Source: Enoplolaimus lenunculus
Taxonomy: Eukaryota; Nematoda; Enoplea; Enoplida; Thoracostomopsidae
DNA: 64,000 nucleotides
NCBI GenBank assembly: GCA_030248215.1
Contig: JASANG010002124.1
Coordinates: 62,001 to 126,000 of the forward strand
Direction of reading: 5' to 3'
Positions 1 to 13,800 of this stretch are shown here, one piece after another. Both the position numbers and the translations under genes were made by a program. The notes below the pieces were generated by a model. That model worked only from the letters and a program-made list of their open reading frames with translations, was not told the DNA's origin and made no database searches. The first letter of the stretch is position 1. Each line of letters opens with the position of its first letter.

Positions 1-264
1 TGATAAGTAAAGGTGTGAGACCGCATCACGCCGATTCATCATTTGCAGTCAAATAACACACCCTCGTACTACGTAATCTCCTCGTGACAGAAAAAATACA
101 ACAACCGGAATGCAAATCGAGAAAACTTCCGATCTGTACATACTTATTTCGAAGGGACGAGAACGAGTGGAAACAAACTCCGAAAATTACTTTCGGTTAG
201 CGGCTTAAAAAATAAGCGAGCCCCAAAGACTTTTAATCTGAGCCTTGGATTTGTCAAATTTCAG

Positions 265-3200
265 TTTCGATCTTCGTTTGCTAACCGTGATTATACTTTT
301 GCTGCGTACGAGTAATTTGTTCATTTAGTCAGCAAATATATTGCGCACTACAGTGCCGAACGAAACTGAATTAGTTCGGATTCGGAATTATTTACATAGC
401 GAACACTAAGATATACGTGTATACAAGTTAATTGTGCTCAGGGTGCAACCGGAATTATAATTTACCGGATCCGGAACCGGAATTTGAAAATTTTACCGGA
501 ACCGGAACCGGAAAGTGAGAAACACATTTCACCAAAAATTTCATTTTAATCTTATTTTTTGCTCTATTATTTGTGAAATAACCTTAGTCGAACATTGGTA
601 TTTATTTTATTTGTTGTATTTTAGATTTTCATCATCGACTGAAGTGAAATCCACCATCAATGACTTATATTCGGAGTACAACTGGCTTTCAAAAGAGATT
701 CTTAAAAATTAGCAAAGTTAAGAAAACGGCAAATTATAACACCGGAATTTTTAAATCCGGTAAAAATTTACCGGAACCGGAAGGTGAAAATATGCCGGAA
801 CCGGAATTCCGGTTGCACCCTGATTGTGCTAATCCAATACATTTGTTTCAAAGTGTTCTGTGCTGCAAAAAAATTCACAAACAGTCTGTGTGCACATGTT
901 ATCTTCAATTTAATCCCAATTTCGATCAGGAAATATTAATCGTTCGAAAATTTGCAGGGGCATAGCCACTGTTTGAACAGTGGAACAGTACAAGTCCATG
1001 TCGGGTTACCTCTTACGAGCGCATTCAGACATTTCTAACGAGGGAAAAATACATAAAGACAATTCATGGAAAAGCGGCATCAAAGGTTATGTCTCAAGAT
1101 TTAAGCTATTAAGCAACTTTTTAATTTTGGCTGACGGACTTAGGAATACGCTGAGCGTTATGCAAACGTATATATACTAAACCATGTCCGCACGATCACC
1201 ACTTGGAAAAAATCTCCGCAAGTAGAGTGGGCGTAAAGCCGGAAACTTTTTGTATAAATTCCAACAAAGAATCTTGGCAGGACAATTACCGAACATAAAA
1301 CAACGAAGGTAAATTTCGCTTCTGTGGATACTCAAAATTTAAAATACAAAACATTACCTATATACCTATCTTAAACCAAAGTTATTTCACCACTATTACA
1401 ACAAAAAACAAAAATTACGACGAATTTTTTAGTGGAGTGATAAAATTTGCGTAATTATAATAGTGGTGCAAAGGTGTGGTCACTGATTGAAAACCGAGTG
1501 TCCAATTCTTGAACAAAACATCCATTTATACCCTGTTCATCGAATGTGCATTAAAAGTTTCTGCATATTTAAGATTACGTTATGTTTGACAATATACTTT
1601 GTGACACAAGCCGAAACAATAATCATCAATTTGAACTATACATCATCACTGGATCCTGGTCAAGCTGAAATGCGTCGTATGAGCACACTTTTTGACGTTG
1701 GATGGGGAGCGTTGCAAATCGTTATCGCAATGATATACGTCGTATCAATATGTGATATCGGTCGCCGCGTAAATGAACAGGTCAAATGTCATTTACTTTA
1801 AAAACAAAATTTGCCACAAATTTCGCTTAAAATTAAAATCGTTATCGCAATGATATACGTCGTATCAATATGTGATATCGGTCGCCGCGTAAATGAACAG
1901 GTCAAATGCTATTTACTTTAAAAACAAAGTTTGCCACAAAATTTCGCTTAAAATTAAAATCGTTATCGCAATGATATACGTCGTATCAATATGTGATATC
2001 GGTCGCCGCGTAAATGAACAGGTCAAATGTCATTTACTTTAAAAACAAAATTTGCCACAAAATTTCGCTTAAAATTAAATTAGTTTTTTTATAAAATTTA
2101 CACTTCTCATTTTAAATTTAAATTTGTTTTTTCAGTTAAACTCTTTTGATTGAAATTCGACTTACGAAATCCAATACAAATGACTATACCTTACTAATCA
2201 TGATCACCAAACATAAATAGAGTAATAATCTAATAATTTAAGGCACGTCAAGTGTTAACCGCTGTACTCACAATCGATCCTGAGACAGAAAAAGAGCGAT
2301 TCCAGGTAAGATCAAATAAAACACAAATATACAAACCACCAAGGCAACGCTAATAAGTATGCGACCAATAGTATTGAGCGAAGCTCGAACACACTTAAGC
2401 AATGAAGCTAATATGCAAATTAGTTACGTATTAGCTAAGCAAAATATACAAATTATCTATTAGCTGATTATTCAATTATCGGCTTTGGAGATTGCTTGTA
2501 AGTCAAATAATTAGTGAAATAATGTAAAAAGCCCTAAATTAAGCTTAACTAATTATGCAAATTAGCCTGTAGCTAATAAACGGGTTAAAAAATTAAAACC
2601 CAATGCGAGGTTAACACCCCAGGATAATTGGCTTTCAAACAAAAAAGTTTATCAAAATCGGCTAAGCGGTTCCTGAGATTCTTTTCGGACGAGCAGATGA
2701 CGGACATCCACTTTTCAATCCCTGAGCACAAAATATAAAACGCTTCGCCAAACTCCGAGTTTCGCTCAATAACTTTTTCAAATTGAATAGCAGAAGCTAA
2801 AAATTACCAAACCTTAGTAGAAGTGACTTGCATACAAGTTGCTTCATCGTTTACCATTTAAAATTTTAAACTATTGAACAAGGTTTTGATCACATTTGTA
2901 GTCTAAATAAAAATTTTGATTGCAACCAGTTCAACACTGTATTATTTATTTCAATCCTGAAGTAGTAAACTATTTTTAAGCCATCGCTACACAAATGAAC
3001 ACCTGCAAATTTCAAATATAGAACGAACTCAACCTTTGAGCTTAAATCTCCCTGGAATGTAGAAATGCTATATTGATATTATTATGTAAGCATTAATATT
3101 CAATTTTGTGCATTTTGATAAGCATTTCACTTTAAAAAAATTAAAAATATTGTTGAACGCAGGTGCCAGCACAAAATATACATTCATCAACAGGTATGAG

Positions 3201-4155
3201 CGGCCTCGGTTAAAACCGAAATCAAGACCGAAACCATACTACCGAAACCGGTCAAAAAAGTATCGGTATCGGTCAATTTTTGGTCATTACCGAAAAAAAA
3301 TAAAAATTTTCAAAATAAACTATTTCTGGTGCTTTTTTCGCAGTTTTTTGTATTTTTGTAATTTTTTGTAGCTTTTGTGTTTTTATAATATCAAAATTTT
3401 ACAGTCATATTTGCCGAATCCTGGAATTCTGGTCTCGGTTCCAAACCACCAGTACTCAAAAAAAGTGAGACCGAGACCTGCCAAACACAGAGACATGCCG
3501 AGACCGATATTCTCATCCCTGTTCATCAATGTTTAACATTTTATTTGTTCCAGGTTTTAAAATTCACGCACACCATCAACATGCAACTGCAATGGGGAAT
3601 TAGTGTCTGGCGTGCGTTTTTAATCGAACGAAGCTTTCTGTTCACGGTATGATATATTATCCAAGCCTGTCAATTATATATAATGCATTCCAATCGCTAT
3701 TTGGTACATCTTGGATGTCTGCTAACAAAAGAAATTTAAAAAGGAGTCATTTATATTTAGACCCTTTTACCCAATAACTAAAAGCCAGCTTGAGAGGATT
3801 TTTGTGGGTGAGAAGATTGACCACAAGAGTGTTTGGGAAGACTGTGCTTCAGAAGATATTTCACGGGTGATTATACAAGAAAATAGTTCTGGGAAATTAG
3901 ATCAAACGTTTAGTTTCACTATTTCGGTGACAACCCAATTTTTGGTAGATGAAATTTGTTTTGATTGTAAGAAGCTGGGCAGAGAAGATATTGTCTATAA
4001 AATTCACACTTTTTAAATGTTACTTACTGTTAAATAACACACAAGTTTCAGTGAGCTTTAAACATAACGACTATGCAATTCTTAATTTTGAGGTAATCAG
4101 CACAATATTGGCGTACGCACTGATTCTGAACAAACTACGCGAATCTGAACATTGA
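265..4155 (+). CDS. Gustatory-receptor-like multi-pass membrane protein, 3' part
   Basis: Partial gene; the 5' exons lie outside the window or were not found. Proposed exons are 265-311, 981-1167, 1558-1780, 2243-2305, 3554-3646 and 4093-4155 (TGA stop). Every junction keeps reading phase and gives a C-terminal part of about 224 residues. Hydrophobic runs include LLTVIILLL in exon 1, FCIFKITLCLTIYFVTQ and ALQIVIAMIYVVSI in exon 3, and VISTILAYALIL at the end. The layout (a YxxL-type loop helix, then membrane segments, then a short last exon with a Tyr-containing final helix) resembles the C-terminal half of insect Gr and nematode GUR receptors. That assignment is inference; other 7TM families are possible. 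The acceptors at 1557 and 4092 have weak pyrimidine tracts, and the first exon is the least certain. A mobile element sits in each of the introns at 312-980, 2306-3553 and 3647-4092 or beside them; the end of exon 3 is triplicated. Confidence 0.45.
439..822. mobile_element. Non-autonomous hAT-type element (CCGGAA-rich), copy 1
   Basis: Perfect 8-bp target duplication ATTGTGCT at 431-438 and 823-830. Terminal inverted repeats start CAGGGTGCAACCGGAATT and end with its complement. The CAGGG ends and 8-bp duplication are typical of hAT elements. The inside near both ends is packed with CCGGAA/TTCCGG motifs. The short ORFs in it are not genes. A sister copy lies at 14714-15101. Confidence 0.88.
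1300..1432. repeat. Degenerate relative of the CCGGAA hAT element core
   Basis: The stretch around GGTTATTTCACC-like and AAATTTCGCTTC motifs aligns with the core of the element at 22676-22998 and, in reverse, with the core of the 439-822 copy. No termini were found, so this is an eroded fragment. Confidence 0.35.
1718..2079 (+). repeat. Three tandem ~120-bp copies of an exon end plus its donor site
   Basis: Units at about 1718-1837, 1838-1958 and 1959-2079 are nearly identical (period 120 then 121). Each holds the coding end of exon 1558-1780 and its splice donor (AATGAACAG followed by GTCAAATG). Only the first unit is joined to the upstream part of the exon. The very high identity means the duplication is recent. 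Confidence 0.9.
2372..2771. mobile_element. TATTGAGCGAAGCTCG element with internal repeats, copy 1
   Basis: Begins TATTGAGCGAAGCTCG and ends with a near-complement (CGAGTTTCGCTCAATA). It contains the AATATGCAAATTAG segment and the ATCGGCTAAGCGGTTCCTGAG / GGACGAGCAGATGACGG tail seen in the larger copies at 12010-12940 and 43557-44600. It lies in an intron of the Gr-like gene. Confidence 0.7.
3191..3521. mobile_element. Non-autonomous hAT-type element (GAGACCG-rich)
   Basis: Perfect 8-bp target duplication TTCATCAA at 3183-3190 and 3522-3529. Termini are CAGGTATGAGCGG and ATTCTCATCCCTG, with repeated GGTCTCGG/CCGAGACC inside. It sits in the intron just before the exon at 3554. Related sequence is found at 6165-7003 and 20106-20562. 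Confidence 0.85.
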
Positions 4156-4805
4156 TAAGAAATAATAATAATAATAATAACACCAACTAAAGTGGTTGCA
4201 ATATTATTTGTTGCTCACATCAAAAGATGCCATCAGACGTTGCGCTGGTAAGTGTTATATCAGCTTTAGAACGGACAACAGTGAAATAATTAGCATTTTG
4301 GCATAAGTGTGAGCAACAGATTTAACATTATCATGAAGTAAAGCAATAATTGTTATGTCGCCTTACCCATGATAAGCAACATTTTAACAACTTCGGTATG
4401 CCAGCCAGCAAAACGGTTTTTGTTAAAGGCCCTCAAGCTGTTGCGAGCTCTCATTAGCCTTTGACCTTGAGCAGTAGGAATAGCCACTCGGTGCCGCTAC
4501 CAAAAACTATTGTGCATGCGCAGGGAACCATGAATGTAAAACGTATTACGTACGGCCACGGTTAATATAGCAGTTATCGCCTTCCTTCCAGTCAATACAA
4601 TACATTTGCAACACCAACATTTTAAAACAATAAAATAGCCTTTGCGTTACTGTCCTTGCGGAAAGTTTGTTTTATCGTCTATTTACATAAAAATTAAAAG
4701 TACAAAAATTAACGGAAGCGATGCCCAGCATACGTACAGCAGGCGTTCCAAGTTTGACGTGCATAGTATTATAGTACACTCTATTAAAATGCACAGTCTT
4801 AGTAC

Positions 4806-7800
4806 TTTTTGCGCAACAAATGCGCGACGCACTGTTCACCATAAGCTTGCATTACCGAACCATTTATAGTATATAAACAAAACTCACCAAATTTCAGCAA
4901 AACTCTAACACATAAATTCAAATTTCCACGTATTAAACGCCGCAAAAAGCAAAACAACAAGAATATATCACTCCCTTCACATACTAACTGAATTACGTAA
5001 CAATGTAAACCCGACGATAAACCAGTCCGAACAGACACACAGTTTACGTTAGCTTAACAACCAGGACTGCCTAAATCAACTTGTATTATAATACTCCTTT
5101 TTATGTTGTAAACAAAACTTAGCGTTGAAAAATTCCCATTTTAACATTATGGTACTTTTGCAGTCCACCGCGATCATCAGATATGCTTTCGCCCAAAACG
5201 CTTTTCTTGCACGGTGTGAAAACATAGGAACTAACCTTATTATTGGCAAGATTCATACGACGTGTAATATAAAACGGAGATTCTTCTTCGCTGAGTAAAT
5301 GTACCGATAAATGGTCGCGATCACTGCAATTCAGGCTTTTCGATTGGGACAATGGCCAATACTGAAAACAGGCAAAGTCAGGCTGCTGATCATTTGTTTT
5401 TTTTGTCAATTTTATCCTGCGCAAATTTATATTCCCAACCATACGTCGTTTAAAACCAAATTAATGAACAGGGGCGTATCCAGGATTTTTAAAACACTCG
5501 AACTGGGTTCCTTTGTGTTACTAACTAAAAAAGTTCCTAAAATCACTAGCCAACAATCATAAAATGGGGTTGACCCTCTAAAGCACCCTGGCTACGATTT
5601 TGATTCCGAAATAAAACACAACAACAACACAACATAAAGTTTACTTTTTCAGTATCACAGCATTCGGACTGATTTGAAAGCATTACAATCGAAGAAACAC
5701 GTTGTTCCCAAATCATACGCCAAAAGTCACCAATTGTGTTAGATAATGGATCTTGAGCAAGTATAAAAGGCCGGGAGTAGCCCTGAAAATATTAATTTGA
5801 GTCTGATGCAGGAGCCGATATGACTACAGAGGGTTTTGACAGGGATCGACCGGATGATACTAGAAACTGACATGGAATGAAAAATCTAAACCAAAAATTG
5901 ATCTTAAATCTATAAATACATATTTTTGCACGACTCAAATACTTTCAAAAGTGTCAAATTTAGATCCTATATCCGGTTAACATCCGGCTCCGGTACAAAA
6001 TTCACTATCCGGCTCCGGTTCCGGTAAAATTAATATCCGGTCAATCCCTTTGTTTGGATAACGATCTTTGTTACTAATACTTTTTGCCACAAACGGTATT
6101 TGCATAATTTGCAATCCGTTTCAGTGCTTTTAAACATTTTTCTCAATATCGAAAACACTTTAATTGAACGAGCACCGAGACCGAGACTTTTGGCCTCGGT
6201 CTCGTTCATGTTTCAACCGTTACTGAAAATAAAAATACCATTTTTAGCAAAAGTTTTGAATATTTTTATCACTTCTGAATTGCCGTTTCATGCAATTAAA
6301 CTAATAGATCGCCGCCAAACTTTATTTGTTACTTTATTTTTCACTTGGCTACAGTCCCCACACCCTTCGAACAGGCTCGGAACAAATGTCACTGTCTCAA
6401 AGCATGCCGTTTCATACAATTAAACTAATAAATCGCCGCCAAACTTTATTTACTTTTTTCACTTAGCTACTGTTCCCATCGAACAAGCTCGGGGCAAATC
6501 CCACCGTCTGAAATCACCCTTGGTACAACCTCTAATTCAAAGCTACAGTAATGTTTTGATCCCGGGCAAACCGAACAGACAGAAGAATTTTTTAACATAC
6601 TGTACACGTTATACATGCGGATGACCCATTTTTTACCCGATGCTTTAAATGTTTTAAAAGCAGAACATGTAACGATTTTTTGTGCTGTCCCAATAAAACC
6701 AAGGTGTTTCGGGTTTCCTTTCAAAAATAGACTCTTGCATAACCAGAGGGGTCATTCTGTTTGTCAAATCCCTGTGTAAACAGGTAGCGGTGCTCCACAA
6801 TCGTTCACTGTCTGTGTTGGTAGGCGAAATGCGTAAGTACTTCCAGGCCAAAGCTGCGATCCAAGGAAAATTTTTGTGATTGCTTCTCGCTTTTTTACCT
6901 CTATGGTCTCGATTTGCAAACCACCAAGACTGAAAAAAGCGAGACCGAGACCAGTCAAATCACGAGACTTGCCGAGACCGACACCAAAACCGCCCATCCC
7001 TAAGAACGAGAACAAATTCACACAACAGTGTTATTTACGGTAGGGCCGGGCATCCGGTTCGGGTTTAATATCCGGTAAAACTGTTATTCGATTCGAGTTC
7101 CTGTGATTTACGGCATAAACTTACCAAATACCTATTAAAACTGTTCAGCAATGTTTCAACGTTATTACTCACACGCTCATAAATTGATGCAAATGACAAT
7201 GCTTTCAGTTGTTTTAGGATGTAACGGAGAGACTGTTGATTGAATTGATATGAGCTCGCAATCTAGCAAGCATACAATCAATAAAACTTAAAAGCAGGTA
7301 CATTTCGAATGTATAAGCTATGACGCAGGCCAATTCCTACCTGAACTACAGACGCGTTTATATACGATGCGTCTTGATAACCGATCATCGGCGCAAGGAT
7401 AACACGATTACGGTCAAACGGCACAATTGTGTTATATCGATTTCGGACAATATTATTGTCTTTGTGCGCAAAATCGTGTGACTTTACGTCTTCAAGCGTT
7501 AGTTCGAGTTTCTATGAATATAAAGCTATCTAGTAACATTTCGTCTTTCCAATAACGATTTTCAAAATAATGTAAAACATTAAGTTTAACCAGATTGTTC
7601 GCAGTCCAGAAGGAATAGAGCTATAATACATTCTTATAAGAAATCTGGTATAACCAGAACGTGTTCATAATACAGCTGGTGACAACAAATAATTACAGCA
7701 TTTTTAACTGCGACGCTAGCATCCAAGATCTAATGTGAAAAATAGTTTGGTAAGCACGTGGCTTTTCTGTCCAACTTATGAAGACTTTCCACACACAATC

Positions 7801-10800
7801 AATATCACTTTAAAAAGATGACAACGAAAGAGGCGACATTTTCGAATATACAGTAAAAATATCATGGTTAAAGATTTACTTACAGAAAACTCCGCTTTTA
7901 AAACAGGATCGCTTTCTGATTCAAGCTGTGCATGTTGCAATGCTCGAATATGGTGATAAAATGCTTCAACGTCCATATTTGTATTACCAAACAAATACCA
8001 TTCAGCTAGTGCTTTATAAATGAACACGTACTGCTCCTGAAACAAAAAAGGGTGTCAATTCAATTGTGCACCGACATTAATTTCCATCCAATATATGACT
8101 TCGATTCTCAAAGTAAAACGCCACATGCGTGCGGACGATATCGTCAACCTTTTGATTGAAGCAACCGTACTAAACTTCGACTATCGAGCCAGGAGTGACA
8201 CGTATGAAAAGTATTATTTACATCACTGCATCAGATCGCACATATCCACACACGTGATAGACACACGTCAGAAGAGGTGTCAGTTGTGCGAATGTTTGTT
8301 AAACGTCATTTGCAGTACATCAATGATTTATAATCAGTACTAACGAGTAGCCGTATTTTCAAATATGTGTTGCACCTAAGAGCGTGCTACCGGATAATAT
8401 TAATAGAATAAATACCGAAGCCGGACAGTCGAATATCCGGCTCAGGTAGATGACGAGCTCGATATTTAAGTACACAATTAAACGAAAAGCAAAACTTCTT
8501 GTTCTTCCTGTAATTCCGTTTTTACAAAATGCTTTAGTATTAACTGGGTTTCTTGAGATACTTAATGTGAAACTTCTTTTATCTGATTATTATTTGCTAT
8601 AATTTCTTGTAATTCCATTTTCAAATGCTTTCGTATTAACTGGGTTGCTTGAGATACTTAAAGCAATACTGCTTCCAGCTGACTTTTATTTACTACAATT
8701 TCTTGTAAACCATTTTTACAATTGGTTTGCTATTTTCGAGAAATAACTATTTTGTATGGTCATAAATAACTGTTCAATATAGAATTATTACTCACGTTTC
8801 AGCAATAAAAATCCGGCGACATAGAATACTGGAGCCTAATCCTATGTCGCTATTTCCGTCGGAGCCCGAAGGTGATAGGTGCAACAAACATACGTTGACA
8901 ATACCGGCAAAAGAGTGGAATAGCAAAATATACAAAACAAACTACCACTTTACAATACTATTTACGTTTGCTAACACCAGATTCCGGACTAGTGCCACCG
9001 TGTATAGGCATTATTGAATATTCTCTGTCTGGCTTTCACATTCTATATCACTGAGCTAAGCGAGTTTATGGAAAATCTGCAAACCTTATTTAGGCAATAA
9101 ATTACCGCCAAAACTGAACCTTAATGTGGTCTAGATTACAAAACTTTTTCTCTTAAACCTAACCGTAACATATATTTCTTGCATGGTTTTAGCTAGACTA
9201 AGCGTTATTTTATAGCAAACCGAAGTCCGTACGAGCAATATAGCTTATTTATAGCGCTGCCTTTTAAAAATTAAATTATTATTTACATACAGTACTGCAT
9301 CAGATCGCATATATCCACAAACGTGACAAACATGTCAGAAGAGGTGTCAGTTTTGCGACTGTTTAAGCATCATTTGCAGTACGTTGATAATTATTAAACG
9401 TGACAAACAAAATGTAAATGTCAGAACCAAAACCCAATTACTAGCTTACTACTTCACAGGCATTTGTGAAAGATTGCTGTTCGACTTTCCAAAAAATTCT
9501 ACTTCCCTGACCTAAGTAAGCAATTTAGCAATTAATAGTCTAAAAAGGTTTACATATTTTGTACATTAATAAAGTTTTGCAAATCTTAATCTTCAAATTC
9601 TCCGCAGATTTCAACGGTTTGCTTTAAAACTTAAATTTTCACTATCTGTCACGACTTTAAATAAATGTGATTTTATGCCAAACTAATGTCGAAACTAGTC
9701 ATACACATTACTCCTGGCATTTTATTGAATTTAGAGGATTAGACCGAGTGGACGGAGCTTTTTAGAAAGCCGCGACATAAAAATCTCGGCTAAAAACTTG
9801 GAACTTATCGAAAACTTTTACTTTTCTCACTGCACTTAAATTCAACATACAAGTGACTGAACCATAAAATTGCGTTTTCGACGCATATTCGACACAAAAC
9901 CAAAAATGTCAACGATGCGTTCTGATTTCATTTGATCAATCATTGCATCAACTGCGATAAAAGTTCCGGTTCGACCCACACCAGCACTACAATACAAAAA
10001 TCACGTACCAACCTAAATAATGCTTGTATGAGCTTAAAAGCCCACCCTGGAAACTTAGAGACTGATAGGCTTAAAGTCAAACTAAGTACAGTAAGATTTT
10101 GGACATATTTCAACTCAATCCCTCAGTACTTTAATCAGCAACAACAAGAGCCGATGAGGACCCTATCGATAAGAGCATGGCACGTCTTAGCGCAAGTTAA
10201 ATTTTTGATTCATGTGCCCGGTTGCATACTCTTGTCTAAAAAGTGATCATAAACTGAACAATCAGCCTGCCGATTCGAAAAACCCACACGGCGCCATATA
10301 TCATTTTCACACCTGCAATGAACAACCACTGGTGTAGTTTCATATCCGTCAGCTTTTTGCACACGACGAACGAATCTCAACAGCCCAATAGTGCAGTCTG
10401 GCGCTTTGTAATCATGCCAACCCGTGTAGTGATACTGTGTGACAAGACGAGACGTCATGGATGGCTCGCGATCCAACGAAATCAGCGAACGACGTGCAGA
10501 TGCAGCCTGTAGAAATATTGAATCTGTGCAAAACCAAATATGTAAATACTATAGCTTAACTTTTATTAGGGACGAGCAGCAGTAGTATAGGGCAACACAA
10601 AGCATCAATGGTTTAAAATGTCTCTTCACATTACTAATCACTCCCGACCCTTGTTACTTTCAGCGAATACCTTTACTAGTTTAAATACGCGAATGGTGTA
10701 ATCCGAAAAAACGGTCGACTCTACAAGCGTAACTTCAATTCCTGCGTGTGATACAGCGCCTTCGTTCGGCCAATATTTGAAACACATAGTCTAAAAACAA

Positions 10801-13800
10801 AAACACGTAAAAGTACGACAGTACTTCGCTTTTCAAAATAAAATAATGTATTTGAAAAATTCATATTATAACCGACAACAGTGTACGAAAAAGCATGCTA
10901 TATCTATATATTAATGCTGGAACGCCCCACATACGTATTTTGGGCAGCGTTCTAACAGATCTTCATCTATATATTAAAGCCGGAACGCCCCACATACATA
11001 TTTTGAGCAGCGTTCCAACAGATTATAATCTACGTTACTTATGCAAATTAAGACTGTATGCATTGAGAATACTTATCGTTTCTGATGTGTTTTATATTTG
11101 CAAAGCACTACAGCTTTTCAGAAGGCAGTTTTTTAAATTTCGATCACCTAATATGAGGGTCGGCCCAGGCAACAATTTATCCTAGGGCCGGAGAACCCTT
11201 AGTCCAGTTGCTCATGTGTGCGCAACTACGTGTACTAGTAGTTAAGAATGCAGAAACTGATAGTTTTAAATTGGAATAATTTTCCTTATGTATATTATAT
11301 CAAACACTTAAGGTTTACTAGTGCTGTTCTTCTGTTCCACTTTATCCAATAAGCATCTTTGACTACTAAATGTGAAGGAATAAACACACGTTTGCTCCTT
11401 ACACGATATTTTTCGTATAAATTTGTCACCATAATGATTATTGAACATTCATGTTCCCATATCATCCGCCAAAAATCGCCTACTGTATCCTCTTTTGGAC
11501 CTTGTGCAGCAATAAACAATTTTCGTCCCCGGTAGCCCTAAAATACAAATTATTACAAAACATTTGTCATTGCTCGCGCCTTGAAATTTTGTTCAAAACT
11601 GCAGACTTCATAACCTAAATCAAATTTCAAAACCATCTTCTAAAAAATTTCAGTACAACAGACATACCTCAATGAAATTAGCATTGATATAATCAGTTGC
11701 CGGGTCATCATTGATGCACTCCAATTTAACACGAGTGATATCAACTAAATAAAACACACAGTATAACGTTGAACAAATTTGTGTCGCAAGTTCAGGAAGC
11801 ATCCAGACCAACAAATATAAATTATTATACGTAACATTTTATGCTTAATCTCTTCCACATTTCCAAAACTAAGCTGCTTTCGCGAAAAATTCCAATTTGG
11901 ACACCGAGACCGGAAAGTATAGTAAAGCTGCAATGATTCAGGACTATGTTTCATACTGAGAACAAAACGACTTCGATGAGGTTAAAATAGTTTTGTTATA
12001 TTATATTAACCAGTCGTAGTGGGACTACATGTATTGAGCGAAGCTCGTACACATGTAAGCAGTTAAGCTAATATGCAAATTAGTTATTAGCTAACCATTC
12101 ATTTATTGGTTTTGGAGGCTTATAAATAATTTATTCAGATTCCTCGCACTCAAAAACCTTTCAGTAACCCTAATAATTTGAGAAATAATTCGAAAAGCCA
12201 TTATTTAGGCTAATGAATTAAGCAAATGTGCAAATTACGTATGAGCTAACTATTCGATAATCGCTTTTGAAAGTTTGTAGACAGTTTATTCAGATTCCTC
12301 GCACCCAAAACCCATCATTGCTGAAATTAGATTGCTTGTAACTCTAATAATTAGTGAAATATTGCAAAAACGCCACAGTTAGACTTATCAATTATGCGTA
12401 TATGCAAATAAATATCTATTAGCTAACTACTTAATTATCGGTCATAGTCGTTTCTAAGCAATTTATTTAGATTCCTCGCAACCAAAAACCTTCTGTAAAC
12501 CCAAATAATTATCGAAATAATTTAAAAAGTCCTAATTTTGTCGTGTCATTGAGTTAATATGCAAATTAGATATTAGCTAACTTCTCAATTATCGGTTTTG
12601 GAGGTTTATAAACAGTGTATGCAGATTCCTCGCACCCAACAGAACCATTAATGCTGACACTAGACTTCTTGTAACTGTAATAATTAGTGAAATAATGTAG
12701 AAAGTTCTCATCTAGGCTTAACTCATTATGCAAATTACCCAAACGACTTAAAATTTTAAAACCCCAATGCGAGGTTAACACCCCAGGATAATTGGCTTTC
12801 AAACAAAAAAGTTAATCAAAATCGGTTCAGCCGTTCCGGAGATTCCTTTTGGACGAACAGATGGACGGACGGACATCCACTTTTCGACCCCAGAGTATAA
12901 AATATAAAACGCTTCGCGACACTCCGAGCTTCGCTCAATAATGTTCAAAAACAATCATCAAAACAATGAAACAACATACAAGCTTTGATATCATTGTATC
13001 TGTTCTTATGCGAATTTTCCGGTCGATCTGATGCAATTGTTTCGAATTTGTTGTGAGGTAAACTCTAAAATAAGCTGAGTAACAGCAATACATGATAGAG
13101 CCTCAACAACGTGAATCGGGGTTTTCTAGTTGTAACAAAGTCTAAATATTGGAACTGAAAATAATAATAAATACTCTAAAATAATGACTACTACGAAAAG
13201 TTTAGCTTAAGATTACCATGAACAGCAAAAAAAATCAAAGCCGACGAATTACTTCCGATAGAGTATCTAATTTTACAGAAAATCAATTTATTACTACTCA
13301 ATTTATATTTTACAAAATGACACATAAAACTATCCCTTACATCAAATTCTGCAGTAAACAAAAAGTCTGAATCCTTGTGCCGAATGCGGTATTCGTCTGG
13401 CAAATTGTCAACAGGAATAGGTGCAAAGCCTTAAAAATATTAATTACTGAATAAAAATTAGATGAACGCATTTATACGTTTTATATCCTTAACCTCAAAA
13501 GAAACATAATTCTCGACCACACTAAAGAAGCCAAACCCTTTTCAATTTTAAGAAATGAATTTTTGTATTATTAGCAAATATCCCCAACGTCTGTAGCAAG
13601 TATCAATTGAATGAAACTGGGTTCAGTCATAAAAATTAGCACAATCGTATAACTAACTCTATTTGGACTTACCATTTCTGAACCTGCAAGACTTAATATC
13701 AAAAAGAACACTGACAATAGTAACTACACTTTACTTTCGACGCTATTTCTCAATAACATTGTTATAATTCTGATGACTTACTGTTGGGGCTAGGCTGAAG

